NCBI GenBank assembly: GCA_001897035.1
Contig: MKRS01000188.1
Location: 1-15,443, forward strand
DNA length: 15,443 nt
Source of the DNA: Bacteroidales bacterium 45-6
Lineage (GTDB): Bacteria > Bacteroidota > Bacteroidia > Bacteroidales > Dysgonomonadaceae
Direction: 5' to 3'
This document shows positions 6,737-14,281 of the stretch, piece after piece (positions within the stretch are counted from its first letter, which is position 1; the number at the start of each line of letters is the position of its first letter). The notes beneath the pieces are model-generated. The model was not told where the DNA came from. It was given only the letters and a program-made list of their open reading frames with translations, and searched no databases. A program made the translations under genes and the position numbers.

Positions 6737-8299
6737 TTATTCGTAGTTTAATTTTTCGAGGCGCAACTGGTTGTATTTCTCCTTCTCATTGTATTCTCGT
6801 AGCATGATGTAGCCTTCTTTGGCGGGCATCACTTCTATGTAGTATTTTTTCTTGGAGTACACGGGTATCTTTTCTTCTGAGACTTTGCCGTCTGCAATTA
6901 GATCGATACCTAAAATCATATCTTCCTTCTTCTCCTTTTTATTTTGTACGATGTTTGAGTAGAAGAAAACCGCTGCTGTGTCGTTTCGTATGTATTGCGA
7001 AAAAAGGTAATCGCTGTAGTTCTCTTTCGACACTTCCTTGCGAATGGTATCGGCAGATTCCAGCGCAAAATCTTTGTTGAAGTTCATCACGACGATGTCG
7101 CCCGTACATTGTGGCTTGTAGGTGGCCGCTGCCACAATCAGATTGACAAACGGGATAGGTACTTGGACAGCAGACTTGCCAGGATTGTATCGCTCCGATA
7201 CAATGGATATTTTGCCATTGGCGAACAGAAAATACCGGCGGGGGTGCAGGGTGTACCCCTCTTTGTCGTAGCCTTTTTCGTTGATGTTTGCTCGCGGGGC
7301 AAGGGAAGGCCAGGGTAAGTATTTTTTGTCTGTTTCGCTGCCATTCTCATTCAATACAATGCGATAGAATCCAAGCCGTTTGTTGAAATCAGCGTTCATG
7401 TCTTTTTCTTCCTTCACGTATGTCCCGGCTATGACAAGCTTCCCTTCCACTTCTCTTGCGTTTAAATTGTGGATTTTCCCACATCCCGGAAACTCCATCT
7501 TGTACTCGTATTTTTTCTCACCTGTGCGAATGTTGAGTGCAACTATGTTGAAGCTGTTCACGTTGTGTTTAACCCAGTTGGTTTCCGTAATATAGATATT
7601 GTCCCCTTTTAGATGTAGAAACTTGAACGTGGTATAGTTTTCAGGGTCCGTGTTTGGATTGTATATGTACTTCCATTTGAATTTCAGGTCTTTGTCGAAA
7701 AACTTCATCTCTTTTTCGAGGTAGTTCTTTTGTTTCTGGTTGTACTGCGTAATATAAAATCCCGCATTCTTTTCATTCGAAAATGCGGAAATCACGTTCT
7801 TCGTCTCCTCCTTTTTGGCCTCGTCTTTCAATACGGAGAGATCGGTAGGTGCTTCTACAAAATTCCCATCCTTGTACAAATATTCGGGAGAAACGGATCT
7901 GTCTTGGAGCGTGATGATCTGGAATGTTGTGGCTAAGTAAACGGGTATTCCATCAATGCTGAAGGTTGGCGTATAGTAATAATCCTTGGTTAGGATGATT
8001 TTGTTGTCTATGAGCGTGCAATTGTCAAATTTATATTTTGCCTTCCCACCGCTTCCTGTGCTGAATTCGCCGTTGTTCACTTTGTTCAGATTCTTGTCCA
8101 GCAGCACATATTCCAACTTCTTCCTGTTCTTCTCGGCATCCATTTGGTAGAGATAGAAGTAGCCGTACAGATTATCGTCCGAATCATAGACGATGCTCGT
8201 GTAAATAAGACTGCCTTCTGCCAATTTCATTAAATCTGATACCTGCGCTTTTGCGAATAGGCTAAATAGCAAAGCTAAAACTACGATTCTAAACCTCAT
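6737..8299 (-). CDS. Secreted protein of unknown function, 520 residues, beta-rich
   Basis: A clear signal peptide (hydrophobic residues 5-15, cleavage near AKA-Q at residue 18) sends this protein to the periplasm or outside. The mature part is rich in Lys, Tyr and Asp/Asn and appears to be almost all beta strands, with repeated blade-like units of the kind 'KGDNIYITETNW ... FNIVALNIRTGEKKYEYKM' that suggest a beta-propeller or similar repeat fold. There are almost no cysteines and no catalytic motif that I recognise. A hydrophobic stretch near VPIPFVNLIVAAATY (about two thirds along) is the only unusual segment. It resembles uncharacterised ~500-residue Bacteroidota families; DUF6770 is one possibility from memory, unverified. 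It has its own promoter and lies in the same direction as the large amidase gene, 261 bases downstream of it. Confidence 0.8.
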   Translation of the reverse strand: MRFRIVVLALLFSLFAKAQVSDLMKLAEGSLIYTSIVYDSDDNLYGYFYLYQMDAEKNRKKLEYVLLDKNLNKVNNGEFSTGSGGKAKYKFDNCTLIDNKIILTKDYYYTPTFSIDGIPVYLATTFQIITLQDRSVSPEYLYKDGNFVEAPTDLSVLKDEAKKEETKNVISAFSNEKNAGFYITQYNQKQKNYLEKEMKFFDKDLKFKWKYIYNPNTDPENYTTFKFLHLKGDNIYITETNWVKHNVNSFNIVALNIRTGEKKYEYKMEFPGCGKIHNLNAREVEGKLVIAGTYVKEEKDMNADFNKRLGFYRIVLNENGSETDKKYLPWPSLAPRANINEKGYDKEGYTLHPRRYFLFANGKISIVSERYNPGKSAVQVPIPFVNLIVAAATYKPQCTGDIVVMNFNKDFALESADTIRKEVSKENYSDYLFSQYIRNDTAAVFFYSNIVQNKKEKKEDMILGIDLIADGKVSEEKIPVYSKKKYYIEVMPAKEGYIMLREYNEKEKYNQLRLEKLNYE

Positions 8300-8335
8300 A
8301 CAGGGTAAATGTATTTGTGAATAATTATTTTAAAC

Positions 8336-8364
8336 CAAATATACATATTTTTCATTAAAAGCAA
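8336..8364 (-). promoter_or_regulatory. Promoter of the 6737-8299 gene (TTG-N18-TATATTTG)
   Basis: On the minus strand TTG (8364-8362) precedes TATATTTG (8343-8336) by 18 bases. The -7 element is an exact match to TAnnTTTG. The start site would be near 8330, giving a leader of about 30 nt. The gene therefore does not depend on read-through from the amidase gene. Confidence 0.65.
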
Positions 8365-8424
8365 GAATGCTTATGTGAAACAAGTGGTAATTAAAATAGA
8401 TTGCCGTATTTTTTAACGCAAAAT

Positions 8425-8465
8425 ATAGCCTTTAGCGTATGCTGTTGGAAAACGCTATTGGCTAT
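8425..8465 (-). terminator. Imperfect stem-loop downstream of the amidase gene
   Basis: ATAGCC (8425-8430) pairs with GGCTAT (8460-8465), and TAGCGT (8433-8438) with ACGCTA (8452-8457), with a symmetrical 2x2 T-T internal loop between. Read on the minus strand it lies about 95-135 nt after the amidase stop and is followed by ATATTTT, a weak U-tract. It could terminate that transcript or be a degraded REP-like element. The rest of the 8300-8560 gap holds the promoter for the next gene; I see nothing else there. Confidence 0.4.
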
Positions 8466-8560
8466 CGCTAATGCATTTCACGACAACAAATGATTCTTTT
8501 TGCTTGGGATATTCGTGTTGCGTTGCGAGCAATCCCTATCAGCTAAAAAACGTTGATTCC

Positions 8561-11542
8561 CTATCTCATCATCTCCAGCAATCGCCTCATCAGCTCGTTC
8601 CGCTTCACTTCTTCGCTCACCGCCTCTATCGGAAAACCAAGCACGCAGCTTTTATAGCTTCCGTTGTAAAACACGCCTGCTCCAAGGCCGTTTTCGGAAT
8701 ATTTCATGAAGGTGATGGCACGCATGTCTGTCGGGGAAATGGCATCGGGAGACTCGATGGCAAGGATCGTGTCGTTCAATTGTTGGTTGAATGTAAAAAG
8801 TTGTTTTTGGTTTGTATCGCCCGGAAAAACGGTTTCAACTTCTCCTTTATTGCTGGCCCGGCCTTTTTCCAACTTGTATTTTAGGATTTTTGTGGCGAAG
8901 CGGATATCTGCGGTTTGAGGCATTCCGTTTTTCCACAAGTCGGAGCCAATATATGCACCCGACACGAGGATATTTCCTCCTTTGGTGCAGTAGTCGGCGA
9001 TTTTTTTCTGAAAATCAGAGGGGAATGTTTTGTATTTTGCATGAAAAAAGCCTCGCCCGCTTTTGGTTTGCTTTTGTTTTCCGAGGATAATATCTACAAC
9101 GGCAAACTTGTTTATGCTCACCGATCCGTTTGCCACTGCGTCGCGGCTCGACGACACAAAGGAATAGCCTGCAAGAGCGATCGATTTGCCATGCAGGTAG
9201 GGGTAGTCGAAGGTGTTTCCGGCGATTATCTTCCCGATAAAATTGCTGGCACTGGCACCGAATCCGGGCGATTCGTTGTTTCGGAATGGCGCTTTGCGGT
9301 TGAACTCGGTTTGTGGTCCTACGTAGTTGTATTCATTGATGTAAGGAACTCCGTGATCCACATAATCGGCGAATCCGGCGTTGTTTTCTTGTGCTATGTC
9401 GTAGCTGTCGGGTGCCGATATTCTATCGAATCCGTTGATTATTAACACAATTCCCTTTTCATTCGATTTCTTGCATACGGAAAGCGTTTCGGATGGGAAG
9501 CTTTCTCCACCGTCGTTTACGGCGGTCACTTTGAAGCTGTAAATCTGGTCTTTCTCTATTTTCAGGCTCAGGGTATTGATGTTTACTATTTGCCCGTTGT
9601 CAAAACCCCCGTTGTCTTTGCGGGTGTAAACAATGTATTTCGTGGGCCTGGCTGTCGGTTCGGAAGGGTCGTTCACGGGTTTCCAGCTGAGCCGGACAGA
9701 ATCCTTGCTGCAAAATTTTGTGTAGAAGGCCGTCACGGGCAGCGGCTGCACCACATAGTCGGTTTGGTGTTGTTGTGCCAGGAACTTCAACATGCCTTTG
9801 TATATGGATCTGCTCACTGTGAAGCGGAAATTTGGGTCTAAGCCATAACGCATGTCGGCAAAGTTTTGGTGCGAGAGCAACTCAAGGAGCATGGTCGGGA
9901 CATTCGGCACGCGCGCTTCGCTGTAAGAACGGTTCCAAAGCTGGCGGCGTGTCCATTTGGGGTCGAATTTGGTTCGTACATCAGCCACCACTTCGTTTAG
10001 GATGTACTCTGCCAAGTCGCGGGAAACCCAGCGGGTTTGTCCGTTCTCGAAGCGCTGGTTGTTGAATTGTGTCATGCAGATGCCCAGTGTTCCCACGATG
10101 GAATCGCCGGGAACGCTCCCTGCATCTGAATGAAATGCCATAGCCAAGTCGATGGGGACGTTCAGCCCTTTTGAGTTGGGCAAGACGGACGAACCTCCCG
10201 CCAAGTAATTCACCCAAAAGCCCCGGCTTTGGAAATCGTCCGAGTAATCGTCCGCACCTTTTGTCCGGCTATACACCGAGTCGGGTGCTCCCGCCCATTG
10301 CAGCCAGTAGCGTGCACCTTCCACGAAGCGCGGAAAATGGCTTGCTTGCGCTGCCACTACCGGAGCTGGCGTCGTTGAGATAGTGTCTGCGAGGGTCGTA
10401 GGCTTTATCATGGGCTTGCGGGATATATTCCCCATTCCACCGCCTATTTTCAGCGCATCCGAGGTTAGTATTTTCCCTTTTTCACTGCTGAAATTGGTTA
10501 GCGCCACCTTGCAATGGCTGTTTTTTCCCTTATCGAAAAGAAAAGATCCGAGAAATATCCAGGTGCCGCCTCCCATTTGTTGGTTGACACTGAATTTGGT
10601 TTGTCCTCCCAGGTGATATACGGTGTAGATTGCATCTTTAGTGCTGTTCGGAAGCGATTTGTAAGATATGTAAACGGCATATTTCCCTTTTTCGGGAACA
10701 TCGGGAATCCATTCGCAGGAGGAGGCGCTGAGGTTGTCATCGGTGGTTTCTATTTCCCGGTAGGTTCCCATGCGGAAAGGATTCTCCTTGTCGAGATAAA
10801 GGCTTTGCTTGTTTGCAAATCCGGAATCCACACCGTTTTTCCAAATTTGAACTTTATTTTGCTCGATGTATTCGGACTTATTCGAGGATTCGTCGTTGTC
10901 AACAATCACTTCTTCGGAGCGAATATCTCTTTCGCGAGGAATAAACACATAAGCTCCGGCATTTTCAAGCATCGGGGTAAGAAACGGCAAGACGAAGCTT
11001 TGCGTGAATAAATCTTCCACTGTTTGGAAAAGCTTTGCTCGTTGGAATTCCCATCGCTGCGATGCTTGGCTATAATACATTCCGTGGCTTTGCCAGAGGG
11101 CCAGGTGCGCATTGAACAATCCTTTGGAGGGAATGAAAGGGCGAGAAAGGTTTTCCACGATAGGGGTTACTTTCGGATTTGCAAAAAAATCCGAGGGGGC
11201 ACGTTCGGAAGTCACAAAAAACTCGATAGGCTGAGTGTCGGTGATGATTTTGAACGGTGAATTGGCTAAATATGGAGGAAGCAAAGGCCTAACGTTTCGA
11301 TAGATGTCGTTCACCGTCTGGTTGTCGAATCGGATATACGACAGGTTGATATTAGCATACAAGCGCAATCCGGCGGAGTCCTGAATGACGGAGTCCAATT
11401 TTATGTCGGGCACATACACCGTTTTCCGAGCAGCTTGGGTGAGGTAACTTTCTATTTTGGCCTTGTTTGGCAAAACGAGGTTGAGCGCACCGGCGAATTG
11501 GATGCTTAAGAATACGACTGGGAGAAATAAGAGCTTCCGCAT
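8561..11542 (-). CDS. Secreted N-acetylmuramoyl-L-alanine amidase-like protein with inserted golvesin-like domain, FN3 and C-terminal amidotransferase-like domain
   Basis: This 993-residue protein begins with a signal peptide (cleavage near residue 19). The amidase_3-type zinc fold appears in two halves. The first, about 139-207, has His153 in WQSHG, a nearby candidate Glu165 ligand and PMLENAGAYVFIPRERD. The second, about 408-590, has His471 in AFHSDAG and catalytic-type Glu554 in TMLLELLSHQNF. Between them, about 208-370, is a golvesin C-terminal-like domain (VIVDNDE, KYAVYISY, YHLGGQTKFSVNQ, GTWIFLGSF). FN3 follows at 600-692. Residues 695-993 resemble a class I amidotransferase/ThuA-like fold (GIVLIINGFDR, GGNILVSGAYIGSDLW, CVLGFPIEAV). 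Family members cut the MurNAc-L-Ala bond of peptidoglycan. Databases often call such proteins 'xanthan lyase'; nothing here supports that. It is divergent from the glycosyltransferase gene, and I infer a role in wall turnover. Confidence 0.85.
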   Translation of the reverse strand: MRKLLFLPVVFLSIQFAGALNLVLPNKAKIESYLTQAARKTVYVPDIKLDSVIQDSAGLRLYANINLSYIRFDNQTVNDIYRNVRPLLPPYLANSPFKIITDTQPIEFFVTSERAPSDFFANPKVTPIVENLSRPFIPSKGLFNAHLALWQSHGMYYSQASQRWEFQRAKLFQTVEDLFTQSFVLPFLTPMLENAGAYVFIPRERDIRSEEVIVDNDESSNKSEYIEQNKVQIWKNGVDSGFANKQSLYLDKENPFRMGTYREIETTDDNLSASSCEWIPDVPEKGKYAVYISYKSLPNSTKDAIYTVYHLGGQTKFSVNQQMGGGTWIFLGSFLFDKGKNSHCKVALTNFSSEKGKILTSDALKIGGGMGNISRKPMIKPTTLADTISTTPAPVVAAQASHFPRFVEGARYWLQWAGAPDSVYSRTKGADDYSDDFQSRGFWVNYLAGGSSVLPNSKGLNVPIDLAMAFHSDAGSVPGDSIVGTLGICMTQFNNQRFENGQTRWVSRDLAEYILNEVVADVRTKFDPKWTRRQLWNRSYSEARVPNVPTMLLELLSHQNFADMRYGLDPNFRFTVSRSIYKGMLKFLAQQHQTDYVVQPLPVTAFYTKFCSKDSVRLSWKPVNDPSEPTARPTKYIVYTRKDNGGFDNGQIVNINTLSLKIEKDQIYSFKVTAVNDGGESFPSETLSVCKKSNEKGIVLIINGFDRISAPDSYDIAQENNAGFADYVDHGVPYINEYNYVGPQTEFNRKAPFRNNESPGFGASASNFIGKIIAGNTFDYPYLHGKSIALAGYSFVSSSRDAVANGSVSINKFAVVDIILGKQKQTKSGRGFFHAKYKTFPSDFQKKIADYCTKGGNILVSGAYIGSDLWKNGMPQTADIRFATKILKYKLEKGRASNKGEVETVFPGDTNQKQLFTFNQQLNDTILAIESPDAISPTDMRAITFMKYSENGLGAGVFYNGSYKSCVLGFPIEAVSEEVKRNELMRRLLEMMR

Positions 11543-11572
11543 AGTTTAAAGAAAATTCTAACAATATGAATG

Positions 11573-11580
11573 CAAAATTA
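11573..11580 (-). promoter_or_regulatory. Candidate -7 element of the amidase gene (TAATTTTG)
   Basis: On the minus strand TAATTTTG matches TAnnTTTG exactly and would start transcription near 11567, a leader of about 25 nt before the ATG at 11542. No clear -33 TTG is present. Confidence 0.45.
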
Positions 11581-11610
11581 ATGCTTTTGAATCAGATGCT
11601 TCCTTTTTTC

Positions 11611-11641
11611 TTGTTTTTCAATAAATTAATTTCTACATTTT
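11611..11641 (+). promoter_or_regulatory. Candidate promoter of the glycosyltransferase operon (TTG-N20-TACATTTT)
   Basis: TTG (11611-11613) and TACATTTT (11634-11641; one mismatch to TAnnTTTG) are 20 bases apart. Transcription would start near 11648. This leaves either a 12-nt leader to an in-frame TTG at 11660 or a ~117-nt leader to the ATG at 11765. The 222-base divergent region holds this and the amidase promoter; I see nothing else. Confidence 0.4.
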
Positions 11642-11764
11642 TTTATTATAGGGGATGCCTTGAAAAAGCGAAGCAATAGAATCTTGCTGGATATTTTAGA
11701 AATTCATCTCGAAAATCTGTACCTTCACACGCTCAAACGCATTCAATCAAGAAACGTCCGTTTT

Positions 11765-13216
11765 ATGAAGCTAACATGTTTTATCCCAAACAGCCAAAAA
11801 CAGCAGGTGGAGGCTACTGCCGCTTCGCTGAGGCTTTCAAGTTTAGTTCATCAGGTCTATGTTCTGAATCCAGGTTCGGATTCCGTAGAGGGTTTTAACT
11901 CTTTGCATGTAGATTGTTGCAGCTCCACCTCTGCGATCAAGGCCATCGCCTCACGCCCGGATGCCGATTACACTTTGGTTTACACCAAAGACGTTGCTTT
12001 GCAGATGGGAGCTTTTGCCATCGAACGCATGGTGCAAGTGGCCGCTGATTCTGGTGCCGGCATGGTATATGCCGATCATTACAAAATAGTAGGTGGAAAC
12101 CGTAAGAGCCATCCGCTGATCGCTTACCAGAAAGGAAGTCTCCGTGACGATTTCGATTTTGGATCGGTTTTGGTTTTCAAAACGACTCTGTTAAAAGAGG
12201 CTGCGGCAAAGATGACTGTCGATTATGACTTTGCCGGCTTGTACGACTTGCGGCTGAAAATTTCGCAGATCGCACCAATTGTACATGTCAACGAATATCT
12301 TTACACCGAAGTGGAAAACGACAACCGCAAAAGTGGGGAGAAACAATTCGACTACGTGGATCCGAAAAACCGTGCCGTGCAGATCGAGATGGAACAGGCT
12401 TGCACCGAACACCTGAAAGCAATTGGTGCATACCTTAAACCGACTTTCAAGCCGATCGCTTTTGATAAAGGAGATTTCAAATTCGAGGCTTCGGTGATTA
12501 TCCCGGTGCGGGACCGGGCGAAAACCATCGGCGATGCAATTCGGTCGGTGTTTTCTCAAAAAACGAATTTCGCATTCAACCTGATTGTGGTGGACAATTA
12601 TTCCACGGACGGGACTTCCGAAATTATCGATGAATTAGATGAAAAACGCTTGATTCATCTCTATCCGGAGGCCAAAGACTTGGGTATCGGAGGGTGTTGG
12701 AATGCGGGAGTTTTTCATCCTGATTGCGGAAAATTTGCCGTGCAATTAGACAGTGATGATATTTATTCTGACGAAAATACCCTCCAAAAGATAGTGGATG
12801 CTTTCTATGAGCAACAATGTGCCATGGTGGTTGGGACTTACAAGTTGACCGATTTTGATTTGCAGACTTTGCCTCCCGGTATTATCGATCACAAGGAGTG
12901 GACGCCTGAGAATGGCCGTAACAATGCTCTTCGAATCAATGGCTTGGGTGCTCCGCGGGCTTTCTACACGCCGCTGCTGCGCAAAATCCGAGTGCCGAAC
13001 ACCAGTTATGGCGAAGATTATGCCCTCGGTTTGCAGTTCTCCCGGGAATATCAGATTGGGCGGATTTACGATGTCTTGTACCTCTGTCGCCGATGGGAAG
13101 GCAATTCCGATGCCGCTTTGGATGTGTCGAAGGTGAATGCCAACAACCTTTATAAAGACAGGTTGCGAACTTGGGAAGTGGAAGCCCGCATTCGTTTTAA
13201 TCAACAACAAAAATAG
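11765..13216 (+). CDS. Family 2 glycosyltransferase with two tandem GT-A-like domains
   Basis: The C-terminal half of this 483-residue protein is a complete GT2 domain: the nucleotide-binding strand SVIIPVRDRAKTI (243-255), VVDNYSTDG (275-283), the metal-binding DxD-type motif LDSDD (328-332), the acceptor-side GEDYALG (416-422) with its catalytic-base-type Asp, and RRWEGNSD (442-449). Such enzymes transfer a sugar from a nucleotide-sugar donor with inversion. The N-terminal half (1-240) looks like a second, degenerate GT-A fold: it begins MKLTCFIPNS, has MVYADHY (100-106) where the DxD would lie and LRDDFDFGSVLVF (126-138). There is no membrane segment, so it should be cytosolic. I chose ATG 11765 because it opens the first beta strand; the frame extends to TTG 11660, adding 35 basic, non-family-like residues. 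The stop is one base before the next start codon. Donor and acceptor are unknown. Confidence 0.85.
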   Translation: MKLTCFIPNSQKQQVEATAASLRLSSLVHQVYVLNPGSDSVEGFNSLHVDCCSSTSAIKAIASRPDADYTLVYTKDVALQMGAFAIERMVQVAADSGAGMVYADHYKIVGGNRKSHPLIAYQKGSLRDDFDFGSVLVFKTTLLKEAAAKMTVDYDFAGLYDLRLKISQIAPIVHVNEYLYTEVENDNRKSGEKQFDYVDPKNRAVQIEMEQACTEHLKAIGAYLKPTFKPIAFDKGDFKFEASVIIPVRDRAKTIGDAIRSVFSQKTNFAFNLIVVDNYSTDGTSEIIDELDEKRLIHLYPEAKDLGIGGCWNAGVFHPDCGKFAVQLDSDDIYSDENTLQKIVDAFYEQQCAMVVGTYKLTDFDLQTLPPGIIDHKEWTPENGRNNALRINGLGAPRAFYTPLLRKIRVPNTSYGEDYALGLQFSREYQIGRIYDVLYLCRRWEGNSDAALDVSKVNANNLYKDRLRTWEVEARIRFNQQQK

Positions 13217-13217
13217 G

Positions 13218-14162
13218 ATGGCGACACTTTCCAAACAAGTAGCCGAATTGTTTCAGTCGCAGGTGCAGGATTGGGAATTGGCGAAAGAAAATTACAAGGG
13301 AGTGGGATCGGTGGAAACGCGGACTTTTTCTTTCGGAACAATCGGCTTTCTTGTGCAATACAATCCGAAACGGATGGTTTCATCTGCCGCCAAGGTGGAT
13401 GCCCGATCAATTGAGGAACGGGAGTGCTTTCTTTGTGCTGAAAACAGGCCAACGGAGCAAAAAGCTGTCGATTTCATCGGGAAATATGAAGTGTTAGTGA
13501 ATCCATTTCCGATTTTTCCCCGCCATTTGACGATTCCCGACCGTCGGCACACCCGCCAGGAAATATCCGGCAGGATTGGGGACATGCTTGTCTTGAGTGA
13601 AAATTTGGATGAATATGTGATTTTCTATAACGGCCCCAAGTGTGGGGCTTCTGCGCCAGATCATTTCCATTTTCAGGCAGGAAACAAGGGCTTTCTTCCG
13701 TTGGAAAAATCGTTTGAAAGCTTGTCGAAGAAGGTGTTTGCTGAAAAGACTGGGATTCGCATCGGAACGATTTCCGACTATCCTTGTCCTCTTTTCTTTT
13801 TCGAATCGCAAGACAAATATGCGATTGCGCAGATGTTCGAAAAGCTGTATGCACTTCTTGAGATGAAAGAGAGGGAATATGAACCCATGATGAACATTGT
13901 GGCGTGGAAGAACGAAGCGAATTTTGTGGTCTGCGTATTTCCTCGGGCGCAACACCGTCCCGACTGCTTCTTTGCCGAAGGCGAAAGCAATATCTTGCTG
14001 AGTCCAGCTTCGGTGGACATGGGTGGCGTGCTTATCACTCCGCAAGAAAAGGATTTCCGAAAAATCACCGAAAACGACATCCGGCAAATCATTTCGGAAG
14101 TGTGCGTTTCTTCAAGTCAATTAGAAAAGGTTGCTGATCGACTGAAAATTACTTGGAAATAA
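13218..14162 (+). CDS. DUF4922-like protein with GalT/HIT-type nucleotidyltransferase motif
   Basis: This 314-residue cytosolic protein carries HFHFQ (His149, His151, Gln153) after GPKCGASAPD. The H-x-H-x-Q form is that of the GalT/Ap4A-phosphorylase branch of the HIT superfamily, where the first or second His takes the nucleotidyl group and Gln replaces the third His of hydrolases. The block NPFPIFPRHLTIPDRRHT (95-112) is the matching upstream HIT strand-turn, and Cys70-x-x-Cys73 (ECFLC) recalls the structural zinc site of GalT. The nearest description I recall is the Bacteroidota family DUF4922. The ATG at 13218 starts one base after the glycosyltransferase TAG, so the two are very probably co-translated; an upstream in-frame ATG at 13137 would overlap the glycosyltransferase by 80 bases and is less likely. 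A nucleotide-sugar phosphorylase or transferase activity is inferred; the substrate is unknown. Confidence 0.75.
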   Translation: MATLSKQVAELFQSQVQDWELAKENYKGVGSVETRTFSFGTIGFLVQYNPKRMVSSAAKVDARSIEERECFLCAENRPTEQKAVDFIGKYEVLVNPFPIFPRHLTIPDRRHTRQEISGRIGDMLVLSENLDEYVIFYNGPKCGASAPDHFHFQAGNKGFLPLEKSFESLSKKVFAEKTGIRIGTISDYPCPLFFFESQDKYAIAQMFEKLYALLEMKEREYEPMMNIVAWKNEANFVVCVFPRAQHRPDCFFAEGESNILLSPASVDMGGVLITPQEKDFRKITENDIRQIISEVCVSSSQLEKVADRLKITWK

Positions 14163-14188
14163 AGGAGATGAGAAAAATGAAATTTCAT

Positions 14189-14260
14189 GCAAAGGCGCAA
14201 AGGGAAAACCACGCTGAGGACGCAAAGGAATAGCAAATATCTCTGTGTCTTTAGCGTGAG
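14189..14260. repeat. REP-like element: GCAAAGG direct repeats plus an 18-bp imperfect inverted repeat
   Basis: GCAAAGG occurs at 14189-14195, 14197-14203 and 14222-14228. The last copy is part of an arm, CACGCTGAGGACGCAAAG (14210-14227), that pairs with CTCTGTGTCTTTAGCGTG (14241-14258). Of 18 positions 17 pair (three as G-U) and one, A14225-C14243, does not; the loop is 13 nt. Elements of the form 'CACGxxGACxCAAAG...CTTTGTGTCTTxGCGTG' are widespread in intergenic regions of many environmental bacteria, though I cannot confirm copies elsewhere here. It lies between the DUF4922-like and permease genes. There is no U-tract, so it is not a standard terminator. Confidence 0.75.
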
Positions 14261-14281
14261 AAAAATGCTTTTAAAGAAAAT

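Noticed and set aside
8471..8884. Plus-strand open frame of 137 codons overlapping the end of the large amidase gene
   Set aside because: Most of it is the complement of a well-supported coding region, the protein has a shadow-frame composition, and no promoter or ribosome-binding site precedes it.
8561..11542. Xanthan lyase annotation for the 993-residue protein
   Set aside because: This label is commonly transferred through the golvesin-like region. I see no polysaccharide lyase signature, whereas the two amidase halves with His and Glu residues are visible.
11660..11764. 35-residue N-terminal extension of the glycosyltransferase from TTG 11660
   Set aside because: The residues are basic and unlike a GT-A start, the codon is a rare start with no ribosome-binding site, and a normal first beta strand begins at ATG 11765. 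It is not fully excluded.
13494..14087. Minus-strand open frame of 197 codons inside the DUF4922-like gene
   Set aside because: It lies wholly antisense to a gene with recognisable motifs and a coupled start; there is no independent support.
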